A stretch of 64,000 bases of DNA from an uncultured Lachnospiraceae bacterium (GTDB lineage Bacteria > Bacillota > Clostridia > Lachnospirales > Lachnospiraceae), in NCBI GenBank assembly GCA_900544445.1, contig UQVK01000005.1:1-64000 (forward strand), read 5' to 3'. This document shows positions 50,607 through 59,253 of this stretch, piece after piece (position 1 is the first letter of the stretch; the number at the start of each line of letters is the position of its first letter). The notes below the pieces were generated by a model. It was not told where the DNA came from. It did no database searches and was given only the letters and a program-made list of their open reading frames with translations. The position numbers and the translations under genes are program-made.

Positions 50607-52405
50607 AGAAGCTATCATTTCGGGAGACTTTGGAGGGAATCCGGTGTCTGTATGGATTTTTAAAGGGACAGAGCCTTCTGTATGCCGTCGGGCTTATTTT
50701 GGTGTCCGCCTTTCAGCTTTTTTCAAGCCTTTTTGAGGGACAGCTTTATAGTACGGTTACGCGCATCGGCCAGTTGGGAAGTGGAAAAATCAGAGAGCAG
50801 CTCTTTTTTATCTGCGGGCTCCTTGTGGTACTTGTTGCCATGCGTGTTGTGGGAATCATTTTTTATCAGAAGTCAGTTGCCAGGGGAGATGAAGCATTGC
50901 GCAGGCAGCTTGGAAGGAAGCTTATCCGGATGCCTCTCTCCGTATGGCATACAAGACACAGTGGAGACTGGATGGCGGTCCTTGGAAAGGACGCGGACGA
51001 GGCATCGGAAGTGTATAAGGATCAGGCAAACACGATTCTGGCCTGTGTCATTCAGGCAGCGGGAGGGCTTGTTATTCTGCTATGGACGAATCCTGTTCTG
51101 GCAGCGTGGGGACTGGCCACCGGGATTGGATACATGTGGATCGGCTTTTTTAACTGGAAACGCATGTATGGCTATGAGAACAGGCAGCATGAGGCGGCGG
51201 GAGCGATGGCGGCACAGCTTTCCAATCAGATCGAGGGACGCTGGGTCAGCAGATTTTACAATTTGCAGAAGGTGCTTTTGAGAAAAATGGGCGCTGCGTT
51301 GGAGGAATATGAAGCCAACGGCAGACAGAGCGCACGTGTCAGCGCTATGAACGGCGGGCTGAACCAGATTGGCTATACTCTGTCCTATTCCGGCACATTG
51401 ATCGTGGGACTGATTCTGGTAAACGCAGGCCAGATTACACTTCCGGAAATGATGGCAATGTGGCCGCTTTCTCTTGGGATCGCCTTTGGCCTTCTGCAAA
51501 TCGGTTTTCTTTTTACCGATTATCAGAGCACTGCGGCGGCAGTGGGCCGTCTGCAGCATATATTTGAGCTCCCTCAGGAGAAAACGGCAAGAAGGGAAAA
51601 TTTTGTTGATGTGGATGAGGAAGAGCCTGCCGTCCGGCTGGAGCATGTCAGCTTTTCCTATGAGGCTTTGGAAGAGGAAGAAGGAAGGATTTTCAGTGAA
51701 GATTGCTGTGGCCAGAGAAAATATGTGCTTCAGGACTGCACGCTGAGCATCCGGAAGGGGGAGAGAGTAGCCTTTGTCGGAGAGAGCGGAAGCGGGAAAA
51801 GCACTCTGATGAAGCTTCTTCTTGGCTTTTACCGTCCACAGGAGGGAAGGATCGAGGTGGACGGTATCAATGCCGCAGAGTCTCCTTCTGAAGTCAGGAG
51901 CAAAATTTCCTATGTGCCGCAGAAGAGTCAGCTCTTCGATGACAGCATATATGAAAATATCGCAATAGTAAAGAGCGGCAGCAATCGGGAGGATGTGACG
52001 CGTGCGGCGGCTCTTGCGGGAGCGGATGAATTTATCCGTCAGCTTCCGCAAGGGTATGAGACGCAGGCCGGGGAGGACGGCGGAAAGCTTTCCGGAGGTC
52101 AGCGTCAGAGAATCGCCGTGGCGAGAGCCTTTCTGAAGGACGCGCCTATCATCATAATGGATGAGGTGACCGCTGCGCTTGATGGAAAGGCGGAAAACCA
52201 TATCAACCGGACGTTGACCGGTCTGGGGAAAGATAAGACGGTTCTGCTTGTCACCCACAGACTTTCTTCTGCAATGCTGGCGGAACGCATCGTGGTGATG
52301 GAGCACGGACGAATCGTGGAAATCGGGAGTCATGAGGAACTGCTTAAGAGGAATGGTTATTACAGCATGCTTTGGAAAGCAGGGATGGAAAAAGAAAATG
52401 CATGA
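50603..52405 (+). CDS. ABC exporter half-transporter 2 (ABCB type)
   Basis: A 600-residue partner of the upstream exporter subunit: membrane domain 1-320, then ATPase with Walker A GESGSGKST (about residue 393), signature LSGGQRQRIAVARAF, Walker B IIIMDEVTAALD and H-loop VTHRLSS. Both subunits keep the catalytic Glu after Walker B, so neither site looks degenerate, unlike many heterodimeric exporters. It starts in an ATGA overlap with its partner and is followed by a 58-bp repeat and two hairpins. Confidence 0.9.
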   Translation: MKKLSFRETLEGIRCLYGFLKGQSLLYAVGLILVSAFQLFSSLFEGQLYSTVTRIGQLGSGKIREQLFFICGLLVVLVAMRVVGIIFYQKSVARGDEALRRQLGRKLIRMPLSVWHTRHSGDWMAVLGKDADEASEVYKDQANTILACVIQAAGGLVILLWTNPVLAAWGLATGIGYMWIGFFNWKRMYGYENRQHEAAGAMAAQLSNQIEGRWVSRFYNLQKVLLRKMGAALEEYEANGRQSARVSAMNGGLNQIGYTLSYSGTLIVGLILVNAGQITLPEMMAMWPLSLGIAFGLLQIGFLFTDYQSTAAAVGRLQHIFELPQEKTARRENFVDVDEEEPAVRLEHVSFSYEALEEEEGRIFSEDCCGQRKYVLQDCTLSIRKGERVAFVGESGSGKSTLMKLLLGFYRPQEGRIEVDGINAAESPSEVRSKISYVPQKSQLFDDSIYENIAIVKSGSNREDVTRAAALAGADEFIRQLPQGYETQAGEDGGKLSGGQRQRIAVARAFLKDAPIIIMDEVTAALDGKAENHINRTLTGLGKDKTVLLVTHRLSSAMLAERIVVMEHGRIVEIGSHEELLKRNGYYSMLWKAGMEKENA

Positions 52406-52419
52406 TTTGCATGATAAAT

Positions 52420-52477
52420 CCGGCAAGCGGCCATCATGCCTGCATGAACGGCCATTTGCCGGGCAAGTACAGCGAGC
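52420..52477 (+). repeat. 58-bp intergenic repeat, copy 2
   Basis: It is an ungapped counterpart of 5042-5099 (about 45 of 58 identical). The copy runs into the terminator hairpin that follows. Confidence 0.7.
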
Positions 52478-52499
52478 GGCATTTATGCCGCTCGTTTTG
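52473..52499 (+). terminator. Terminator of the ABC exporter operon
   Basis: CGAGCGGCAT and ATGCCGCTCG form a perfect 10-bp stem with a 2-nt loop, followed by TTTTGC. A second hairpin, ATCGGATAGGGGAA/TTCCCCTATCCGAT, follows at about 52511-52543 and precedes the convergent gene remnant. Confidence 0.8.
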
Positions 52500-52552
52500 C
52501 GCATCGCATAATCGGATAGGGGAAGGAGCTTCCCCTATCCGATATAATCAGT

Positions 52553-52780
52553 TTATAAGCCATATTTTTCCCTCATGGCAGAAAGAGAAGCTTTTGCATC
52601 TTTCGATTCGCCATCTTTCAGTTGTTTTTCAGCAAGCTCCATATCTTCGTACATTTTAAAACGTCGGACAATTTTTTCAAAGCTTTCCATGCTCATCAGA
52701 ACCATATCGCCATATCCGTTTTTGGTAATGTAAACCGGCCCATCCGTCCTGTGACATAATTCAGAAAATAGCAACGGCAA
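52553..52780 (-). pseudogene. Phd/YefM-type antitoxin, N-terminally truncated
   Basis: About 75 codons match the middle and C-terminal parts of RelBE/Phd-type antitoxins: DGPVYITKNGYGDMVLMSM, then the toxin-wrapping tail MYEDMELAEKQLKDG ending in MREKYGL. The first about 15 residues, which contain the DNA-binding start, are missing; the frame runs straight into the 3' end of the AraC gene with no ATG or ribosome site. No toxin gene follows. A deletion that joined the AraC gene to a former toxin-antitoxin module explains this. Confidence 0.75.
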
Positions 52781-52784
52781 TCTT

Positions 52785-53624
52785 CTATTGTTTTTCCCCG
52801 CGTACCTGGGAGGGCGGCATTCCGGTTTCCCGCCTGAAAGCCCTGGAGAAATAGCTCTGGCTGTTAAAGCCAAGAACCTCCGCCGTGCGGGAGACGGTTT
52901 CTCCGCCCCTCAGGAGCTGTAAGGCGGCCTTGATTTTCAGCTTGAGAAGGTATTTGTGGACGCTGATGCCGGCATATTTGTCGAAGATGCGCTTCAGACC
53001 GGATTCGCTGACGCCGCAGAAGCGGGCGATTTCGGGGACGGAGGGCTGGCGGTGGATACTGCTGTTCAGAAAATTTACGGCCCGGCTGAAAAGAACGGCG
53101 TCCGGATCGCTGGAGGCAGAGAAAATGGCTCCGGCTTCGGCAAGGGAGAGCATGAGAAGCTCCAGGTAAGAAGCAGCAGTCTGGGAATAGGCGGGCAGCC
53201 GGCCGAAGGGCTCCAGGTAGCGGCGGTAGCTGTCCGCGTTTCCGGCGCTCTGCCGGGCGAAGGCGTACAGATCCAGCAGGAGCTTCTGCTGGGAGTCCGT
53301 GAGCGCAAACACCTTTTCGCCCAGCCAGGCGGTGAGCGGGCCTTCCGCGGCAAAGGAGAAGATAAAAAGGTCCGCGCCTTTTTCACCGGTCACAATGAAT
53401 TTATGAAGCTCCAGGGGCTTATGAAAAATGATGGAGCCGCGGGCGAGGTTGTAGACTCTTTCATCGCCGGATACGCAGACCTCTCCATCCGCCACGTAAA
53501 GGCATTCCCAGAAATTGTGGCTTTCTCCCGGAAATTCATAGCCTTTTTCATAATGAACCTCAAAGAGGGAATAAAACGCGGTCAGCTGTATCTGCCGCGT
53601 GACGGGATGTGCGATCCAGACCAT
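52785..53624 (-). CDS. AraC-family transcriptional regulator with cupin sensor
   Basis: A 279-residue regulator. Residues 1-100 form a cupin-like ligand domain (FPGESHNFWECLYVADGEV, then LELHKFIV), and residues about 180-279 form the AraC HTH pair (PSVPEIARFCGVSESGLKRIF; VLGFNSQSYFSRAFRRETG). ATG 53624 follows AAGGAAGG. It is divergent from the GH109-like oxidoreductase at 53916, whose promoter carries a palindrome, so it probably controls that gene in response to a sugar. Confidence 0.9.
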   Translation of the reverse strand: MVWIAHPVTRQIQLTAFYSLFEVHYEKGYEFPGESHNFWECLYVADGEVCVSGDERVYNLARGSIIFHKPLELHKFIVTGEKGADLFIFSFAAEGPLTAWLGEKVFALTDSQQKLLLDLYAFARQSAGNADSYRRYLEPFGRLPAYSQTAASYLELLMLSLAEAGAIFSASSDPDAVLFSRAVNFLNSSIHRQPSVPEIARFCGVSESGLKRIFDKYAGISVHKYLLKLKIKAALQLLRGGETVSRTAEVLGFNSQSYFSRAFRRETGMPPSQVRGEKQ

Positions 53625-53753
53625 GAAGCCTTCCTTTCTGCACCGCTGTCTTTCCACATGGCTGAGGTCCCCTGTGCCGCATGTCCGTGCTGTCTGGCCA
53701 TGCGGCCTGGTGAAAAGAAAGACGCTGTAAAATTGAACGAAAAGTATCCGATA

Positions 53754-53781
53754 TTGAACTAATTTGATATAGTTATATACT
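53754..53781 (+). promoter_or_regulatory. Promoter of the GH109-like gene
   Basis: TTGAAC (53754-53759), 16 nt, TATACT (53776-53781). Confidence 0.65.
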
Positions 53782-53786
53782 TTTTA

Positions 53787-53805
53787 TGATGCTATCATAG
53801 CATCA
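53787..53805 (+). promoter_or_regulatory. Palindromic operator at the transcription start
   Basis: TGATGCTA-tca-TAGCATCA is a perfect 8-bp inverted repeat immediately downstream of the -10 element, a typical repressor position. Confidence 0.6.
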
Positions 53806-53915
53806 GCAGGGGACGTTGTAAAGCCTGAAGGCACAGCGGGATTCCATAAACAAAAGGGCGTTCACCGGAAGGACGGTGGCGCGCTGGTGCAGATACAGAA
53901 GAAAGGGAGGACGAA

Positions 53916-55124
53916 ATGCAGGAAATCAGAATCGGTTTTATCGGACTGGGAAGCAGAGGGTACGGGCTTCTGAGGGATGTGGTGTTAAAACAGAAGGAGC
54001 AGGTCATGGCTGTCTGCGATGTTTATGAGGACAGAACGCAGAAGGGCGCGGAGCTTGTGGCGGAAGCCGGACAGGCCAGACCTGCAGAATATACGGATTA
54101 CCGGGATGTGATCCGGGATGAAAATGTGAATACCATCATCATTGCCACCGCCTGGGAGAGCCATGTGAGGATCGCGCTGGAGGCGATGTATGCGGGCAAG
54201 GCGGTTGCCATGGAGGTGGGCGGCGCCTATGAACTTAAGGACTGCTGGGATCTGGTGGAGGCTTATGAGAAAACGGGAACGCCGTTCATGTTTCTGGAAA
54301 ACTGCTGCTTCGGCAGGCGGGAAATGATGGCGCTGAACATGGTGCGCAAAGGGCTGTTCGGAGAAGTGGTGCATTGTGCGGGAGGCTATCAGCACGATCT
54401 TCGGGACGAGATCTCCTTTGGAAGGGAGAACCGCCACTACAGGCTGAGAAACTATCTGAACCGCAACTGTGAAAATTACCCAACCCATGATCTGGGGCCC
54501 ATCGCAAAGGTGCTGAACATCAATCGGGGAAACCGAATGCTGACGCTGGCTTCCACGGCGTCAAAGGCGGCCGGACTCCGGGATTATATCCGGGAGAACA
54601 AAAGCGAAGATGAATTCCTGAAAAATCAGACCTTTGCGCAGGGGGATGTGGTGACCACGGTGATCCGGTGTGCTCACGGGGAGACCATCGTGCTCACGCT
54701 GGATACGACGCTGCCCAGATACTACAGCCGCAATTTCACGGTGAGAGGGACGAAGGGCATGTACGAGGAGGTCACGGATTCGGTGTTCCTTGACCGGCCG
54801 GAGGATAAGGCCCATGACTTTGACTGGAGAAAAACCTGCAGCGGCAATGCGGCGCAGTATGAAGAGGAATATGATCATCCGGTCTGGAAAAAGTATATCC
54901 AGGAGGGGGTTCAGGGCGGCCATGACGGAATGGACTGGCTGGAATTTCAGACCTTTTTCTCCTGCCTGAGAGAAAACAGCCCCATGCCCGTGGATGTATA
55001 CGATGCGGCAAGCTGGATGGCAGTTACCGCGTTGTCCGAGATGTCCATTGCCAGAGGCGGAGCGGTAGTCGATGTTCCTGATTTTACCAATGGAAGATGG
55101 CATGAACGTCTGCCGCAGGAGTAA
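53916..55124 (+). CDS. Gfo/Idh/MocA-family protein, GH109-like
   Basis: A 402-residue NAD(P)-binding protein: Rossmann motif GFIGLGSRGYG, DVYEDR at the second strand end, and the C-terminal alpha/beta domain. Features of NAD-dependent GH109 glycosidases are visible: EVGGAYEL in place of the usual EKP dehydrogenase motif, FLENCCFGRREMM, and the RNYLNRNCENYPTHDLG block with NINRGNR. Such enzymes cleave GalNAc or related glycosides through a transient oxidation. The substrate here is unproven. A terminator follows at 55193, and the divergent AraC gene is the likely regulator. Confidence 0.8.
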   Translation: MQEIRIGFIGLGSRGYGLLRDVVLKQKEQVMAVCDVYEDRTQKGAELVAEAGQARPAEYTDYRDVIRDENVNTIIIATAWESHVRIALEAMYAGKAVAMEVGGAYELKDCWDLVEAYEKTGTPFMFLENCCFGRREMMALNMVRKGLFGEVVHCAGGYQHDLRDEISFGRENRHYRLRNYLNRNCENYPTHDLGPIAKVLNINRGNRMLTLASTASKAAGLRDYIRENKSEDEFLKNQTFAQGDVVTTVIRCAHGETIVLTLDTTLPRYYSRNFTVRGTKGMYEEVTDSVFLDRPEDKAHDFDWRKTCSGNAAQYEEEYDHPVWKKYIQEGVQGGHDGMDWLEFQTFFSCLRENSPMPVDVYDAASWMAVTALSEMSIARGGAVVDVPDFTNGRWHERLPQE

Positions 55125-55192
55125 GCCATCGGTCGGGACGGCGGCAGCACGGCGCGGTTAGAAGCAGGAAGGTGAAGGAAAAAGAAGCTGTT

Positions 55193-55247
55193 GGCCGGGG
55201 AAGTGACTGGAATCACAGGCATTTCTCCGGCCGTTTCAGTTTTTATT
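55193..55247 (+). terminator. Terminator after the GH109-like gene
   Basis: GGCCGG and CCGGCC close a long stem with inner GAAGTG/CATTTC pairs, followed by GTTTCAGTTTTT. Confidence 0.7.
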
Positions 55248-55249
55248 TA

Positions 55250-55553
55250 TTATTTATGATCGCAGGGCTGTTTCGGTTTGTCTTTGTCGCACAGAAGCGG
55301 AACAATGAGCACCAGCTTTTCTCGGAGCGTATCTTCCAGCTTCTGAACCTTATCGATCAGTGCGGCTGCGGATTCGTTGATGCTGATCAGGTCAGAACTC
55401 AAGCTTGGGAAGGCAGAGAGCCTTCTGGAGCTTTTCGCCTTCCGCATTGAGGATATGCGCAAGAGCGGCTTCCTCCAGCGCGATGGACTGCAGAAGAGAA
55501 GATGCGGCGCAGCATTTGTCGATATCGCAGCAGGTGATGACGGGCATTCCCAT
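55250..55553 (-). pseudogene. Small coiled-coil protein of spore-former type, frameshifted
   Basis: ATG 55553 follows AAGGAG at 8 nt. The first frame reads a Cys-rich start, then SIALEEAALAHILNAEGEKL, and stops at 55392. One base later in frame the protein continues as SSDLISINESAAALIDKV and a Leu/Glu-rich helix to a stop at 55250. Together they give about 100 residues typical of short helical proteins of spore-forming Firmicutes (often annotated near exosporium or coat genes; recalled, not proven). No slippery sequence is present at the junction near 55405, so mutation or sequencing error is more likely than programmed shifting. Confidence 0.6.
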
Positions 55554-55634
55554 ATTCTGTCTCCTTTTTTCCCTTTGCCATATATTATGTCGAAAAAGGG
55601 GATGTGTGTGGGAAAAAGCGCGTTTCGCAACGGC

Positions 55635-56579
55635 TTAAAGCGTATTCAGAATATGAAGCACCTGCTTCAGCTCCTCCGGCTTCACCTTATCCGGGAAGCG
55701 TCCTTCGTTAACGCAGTCCTTAAAATACCGGATCTCTTCGGCGTAGGCATTTGTCTGCGGCAGATCGATGTCCCCCGTGTCGTTCTGTGATTCTGTGGAC
55801 AGATCCAGAATCTGTCCGTCATTCTGGTAGATCAGACATTTTCCGCCCTCCCAGGCTACGAGCGCCTTTTCAAACAGGAAACGGAAGGAGGCGGTGAAGG
55901 GGTAGGGCGCGGCGTACCAGGAGCTTTCCGTGGTGATGAAGAAGCCGGGGAACTGATAGACCGCGCTGATATAATCCTGCTTCGGAAGCTTGACCCTTTT
56001 CTTCTGAACCTCTGTGGGCGCACCGAAGGCGTAGATGCAGAAATCCAGATCATGGATGTGCAGGTCGAAGGGAATCAGGCCGCTGCGCGCTTCGTCCAGC
56101 ATCCAGTCATCCCAGCTCCACTTCGGATAGCCGTTCAGCCGGCCCATATAGCCGGAGAGAAGCTTTCCGTATCTGCCGGAATCGTACAGCTCCTTTATCA
56201 GTTCATATTCCGGCCAGAAGCGGAGAACCTGCGCCACCATGAAGCAGACGTTGTTTTCGCGGGCCGTCCGGTAAGCGCGGTCCACATCCTCCTCTTTCAG
56301 AGAAATGGGCTTTTCACAGATCACATGGATTCCCCTTTGCATCGCCTTTATTGCAAAATCCACGTGAAGATAGGTAGGAAGGCAGATATCCAGAATATCC
56401 AGCTCCTCCTTCTCCAGCATTTCATCCAAATCCGTATAATGACGCTTGTCCGGATAGGGCTCCATACGCTCCGGACGGATATCGCAGAGCGCAGCAAGTT
56501 CCGTATCTTCCATGGCGTCCCAGGCGGGGATGTGGGAACCGCTGATTCCCCCCACGCCGATCAGACCAACTTTTAGCAT
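55635..56579 (-). CDS. Gfo/Idh/MocA-family oxidoreductase
   Basis: A 314-residue NAD(P)-dependent dehydrogenase of unknown sugar specificity. Rossmann motif VGLIGVGGISGSH, CDIRPER, and the catalytic-lysine motif HVICEKPIS are present, then the C-terminal beta-sheet domain with HIHDLDF. ATG 56579 is chosen because AGGAGG lies close upstream; an upstream in-frame ATG in the hairpin leader would add 14 residues (MPP-type). It is preceded by leader array C and lies downstream of the isomerase gene on the same strand, likely a carbohydrate pair. Confidence 0.88.
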   Translation of the reverse strand: MLKVGLIGVGGISGSHIPAWDAMEDTELAALCDIRPERMEPYPDKRHYTDLDEMLEKEELDILDICLPTYLHVDFAIKAMQRGIHVICEKPISLKEEDVDRAYRTARENNVCFMVAQVLRFWPEYELIKELYDSGRYGKLLSGYMGRLNGYPKWSWDDWMLDEARSGLIPFDLHIHDLDFCIYAFGAPTEVQKKRVKLPKQDYISAVYQFPGFFITTESSWYAAPYPFTASFRFLFEKALVAWEGGKCLIYQNDGQILDLSTESQNDTGDIDLPQTNAYAEEIRYFKDCVNEGRFPDKVKPEELKQVLHILNTL

Positions 56580-56583
56580 GTTT

Positions 56584-56700
56584 TCCTCCTGTTCTGCCGC
56601 CGCAGGCGGCATTTTATTCATAAAAGAACGGCGTCAGCCGTTCTTTGGCAGGAACCAGAGGTTCCTGCCGGCCTCCTGTTCTGCCGCCGCAGCGCGCATT
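56584..56700 (-). repeat. Three-hairpin leader array, copy C (before the 56579 gene)
   Basis: On the minus strand: module 1 GGCAGGAACC/GGTTCCTGCC (56647-56669), module 2 AAAGAACGGC/GCCGTTCTTT (56623-56646), module 3 GCCGCC/GGCGGC (56596-56610), then AGGAGG. A further partial GCCGCC module with its own ribosome-like CAGGAGG lies upstream (56670-56700), a local duplication of the module-3 end. Confidence 0.88.
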
Positions 56701-56701
56701 T

Positions 56702-57535
56702 TTATAAATAGATGTCGTCAATCACTGCCTGCAGGTAATCCCTGGCTCTCAGGATGTCCGAAAGCTGCTGGTCCCCCTCGATTTCCCGTTCGATGGTTAC
56801 ATAGGAATCGTAGCCGAGCTCATGCAGCTTTTCAAAGAGCGCGATGAAATCAACCTTTCCTTCGCCAATGGGAACTTCCTGCCCCAGGTCATGGCCGTTT
56901 ACCGGATACAGACCGTCCTTGGCATGCAGGTTGCGCACATAGGTTCCGAACACGTCCAGCGCGTCCACAGGGTTAGCCTTTCCATACAGAATCAGGTTGG
57001 CCGTATCCAGATTGATGCCCAGGTTGTCCATGCCCACGCGCTCAAAGCAGCGAAGCATGGTGACGGGAGTTTCCTGGCCCGTTTCAAAGAGCAGGAACTG
57101 ACCGTTCTTTTTCAGATGCTGCGCGACCGTGCGTACCGCAACGCAGAAGCCGGCAAAATTTGGATCGTTGGGATTCTCCGGAATGAAGCCCATGTGCGTG
57201 ACCACATCCGTAATCCCGAGCAGGCGGGCAAAATCCGCTCCGTCGCACAGGTTCTGTACCCGCATCTGCCGGTATTCGGGAGGCACAAGGCCCAGCGTGA
57301 GCTGTCCGTCATAGAAATCCCAGACCTTCGGCCCTTCCCAGCCGCACCAGAACGCGGATACACAGACGCCGTATTTTTCCAGAAGCTTTTTCAGCCGCTC
57401 CGCATTTTCTTCGGTCCATACGGCAGGATTCCAGGCGAGAAGCTGACAGGAATCAAAATCATTTTTCCGCAGGTTTTCCAGCCTGCCCTCGATGCCCTCC
57501 ATGCTGTCGAGTGAAACACAGGTTCCAATTTTCAT
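56702..57535 (-). CDS. Sugar phosphate isomerase/epimerase (xylose-isomerase-like TIM barrel)
   Basis: A 277-residue AP-endonuclease-2/xylose-isomerase-like barrel. Metal and barrel motifs include THMGFIPENP, LLFETGQETP, NLGINLDTANLILYG and the VTIEREI end strand. ATG 57535 is preferred (MKIGTCVSL) because GGGG-containing RBS precedes it; the in-frame upstream ATG in the hairpin array would add MPPDGGEKKK-type residues. It is followed by a Gfo/Idh gene, a frequent partner in inositol or unusual-sugar pathways. Substrate unknown. Confidence 0.85.
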   Translation of the reverse strand: MKIGTCVSLDSMEGIEGRLENLRKNDFDSCQLLAWNPAVWTEENAERLKKLLEKYGVCVSAFWCGWEGPKVWDFYDGQLTLGLVPPEYRQMRVQNLCDGADFARLLGITDVVTHMGFIPENPNDPNFAGFCVAVRTVAQHLKKNGQFLLFETGQETPVTMLRCFERVGMDNLGINLDTANLILYGKANPVDALDVFGTYVRNLHAKDGLYPVNGHDLGQEVPIGEGKVDFIALFEKLHELGYDSYVTIEREIEGDQQLSDILRARDYLQAVIDDIYL

Positions 57536-57556
57536 AACTGCCCCTTTCTTTTTTTC

Positions 57557-57631
57557 GCCGCCGTCAGGCGGCATTTTCATTATGAAAGAATGGCGGAAAC
57601 CATTCTTTGGCGCGAACCGTGGGCTCGTGCC
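57557..57631 (-). repeat. Three-hairpin leader array, copy D (before the isomerase gene)
   Basis: On the minus strand: module 1 GGCACGAGCC/GGTTCGCGCC (57609-57631), module 2 AAAGAATGG/CCATTCTTT (57585-57608), module 3 GCCGCC/GGCGGC (57557-57572), then the ribosome site and start at 57535. Confidence 0.85.
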
Positions 57632-57639
57632 TGTCTGCT

Positions 57640-57895
57640 TTTACAGTACCATGGAATGGGGGAATGGGGAAGAAGTTTTTTGACCAGTATTTGTAATATT
57701 TTTACCTTCGTTTGTCTGCGCTGCTGCTGCTTTTCGCGGGATAGGGAAAAAGTAAAAACTGCCGCAGGAATTCCGAATTGCATTTCCAGGGAACTGCCAG
57801 AAACCACTGGCAAAAGCGGCAAAATTGCCTGAATGTGATCCTGAACGGCGGGAATAAGGTTAAAAATAAGAATTTCCCTATCTTATGTGATTTTA
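57640..57895. other. Intergenic DNA without recognised gene
   Basis: Only short frames without ribosome sites are present between the isomerase gene and the dispersed repeat. No RNA gene was recognised. Confidence 0.4.
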
Positions 57896-58000
57896 TCCGT
57901 ATAGAAGTGTTCTCTCTACGGATAAAAAAACAGAAATCCTATTCTGCACCGTATCAAGTAATCGTTCAGTCTTCCCACTGCGTGAAAAGTAACCTGACGT
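57896..58000 (+). repeat. Dispersed 105-bp intergenic repeat, copy 2
   Basis: The second copy of the 761-865 segment, same orientation. It lies 120 bp upstream of the Nmad3-like remnant. Confidence 0.65.
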
Positions 58001-58120
58001 TGATTTGTTCTATTATCCCCACGATGTAATACGTGCAATTATGGAACCCATATGATAAACTGTGATTGTATATGAAATTCTTTTTCGGGGCTGTGAAGTC
58101 TGAAACAAAAGAGGCGGATC

Positions 58121-58805
58121 ATGAAGGTTATTTTAAGCAGAAAAGGCTGTGACTCCGATTTCGGCGGCATGCCGGGAATTATCATGCCGGATGACAGGAT
58201 TGTGTATATTCCCATTCCAGGGGATGATTTTGAAACCATCGCCTATCATGAGGTGAATGCGGGAAATGGGCTGGGAAATTTGTGCGATGTAATCAGCCAG
58301 GTATCGCCGCATATGAAAATGTACGGGAAGAAGCTGGAGATTAACCCGGAGACAAAGTGCCATCTGGACCCGGACCTGGATGCCGGGATGTATCCGAGAA
58401 AGAGCGGCTGGAGAGGCTGCTTCGGTCAGGCGGACGCAGCGCAGACGGTTTTGAAAAAGGCAGGAGTGGCAGAGGGCGATCTGTTCCTGTTTTTTGGCTG
58501 GTTTAACCGAACCTGCTATAAAGACGGAAGGCTGAAATTCTGTAAGGGGCAGGGGATACGGCGTCTTTCCAAGGGCGGGTGACGCTCTGGTTCTGACAAA
58601 GAAGGGATACAGCAGGAGCAGGTGGGAGCTGCCTGCGAGTCTGAAGGGAATTCCCATCACATATCATAAAGACACTTCATGGAAAGAGGATTATTTTCAA
58701 TCGGCATGCCGGGGACAGGAATTCGTGTTTGAAGAGCACAAAGCTGTGGAGAAGTGGGCGCGCGGGCTGATAGAGAGTGCGTACTGTGAAGTCAGGCATG
58801 GATAG
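58121..58805 (+). pseudogene. Nmad3-like nucleotide-modification-associated protein, internally deleted
   Basis: The first frame (58121-58582) begins KVILSRKGCDSDFGG and contains DLFLFFGWFN, resembling the Nmad3 domain family of phage- and element-associated nucleotide modification proteins (recalled pattern, moderate confidence). It then shifts: the C-terminal part continues in another frame from about 58584 (TKKGYSRSRWELP, then FQSACRGQEFVF) to a stop at 58805. The region between these blocks is shorter than in relatives, so an internal deletion plus frameshift destroyed it. No partner modification genes are nearby. Confidence 0.55.
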
Positions 58806-58810
58806 CAGGC

Positions 58811-59092
58811 TTAAACGAGAGAAAAGCCTGTCTTTAAAATGGAAACCCAGTCGCTTTTGGCGTACAGAAAACGGATCAATGTTACCTGGTTTCCTTCGAC
58901 TACATAGAAGGCAAAATAGTTTTTTATCTGTATGAAACGGACACCCCAGGCGGCAAGCAGTTTATCTTCCACAACAGGATGCTCCTGAGGAAACGGCAAC
59001 AGAGCATTGATCTTCTGATCCGTTTCCTCCAGGAGAGCATCGGCTGCCTTTGGATTTTTTAAAATTGTAAATGGAAAAGGTAAAAATAGCAC
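58811..59092 (-). pseudogene. RelE/ParE-type toxin, N-terminally truncated
   Basis: The frame encodes the last about 80 residues of a RelE/ParE-fold toxin: a helix with ADALLEETDQKINAL, then GVRFIQIKNYFAFYVV and IRFLYAKSDW, the conserved final strands. The usual first helix and strand are absent and only a non-standard start without ribosome site is available. It is not next to an antitoxin; the antitoxin remnant lies at 52553. Activity is unlikely. Confidence 0.7.
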
Positions 59093-59152
59093 AAAAGAAA
59101 CTGCAAATATCTGATGCGCCAGACCTCTCGATATGATAGGATGAAAGAGGCT

Positions 59153-59230
59153 GGCGTGAAACGACGGTCTGCGCCAAAGAATGGAATGGCTTACGCCATT
59201 TTTCGTTATGAGATGCCGTCTGACGGCGGC
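59153..59230 (+). repeat. Three-hairpin leader array, copy E (before the 59254 gene), partly degenerate
   Basis: Module 1 (59153-59175) keeps only GGCG/CGCC at its base; module 2 (59177 on) keeps GGC-ttac-GCC; module 3 GCCGTC-tgac-GGCGGC (59215-59230) is intact with a G-T pair. The downstream gene is frameshifted, so the leader may be decaying with it. Confidence 0.7.
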
Positions 59231-59253
59231 GGAAAAAGAAGAAGGGGAACATT

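Noticed and set aside
55392..55410. Programmed ribosomal frameshift in the small helical gene
   Set aside because: No slippery heptamer, stimulatory hairpin or upstream Shine-Dalgarno-like sequence is evident at the junction.
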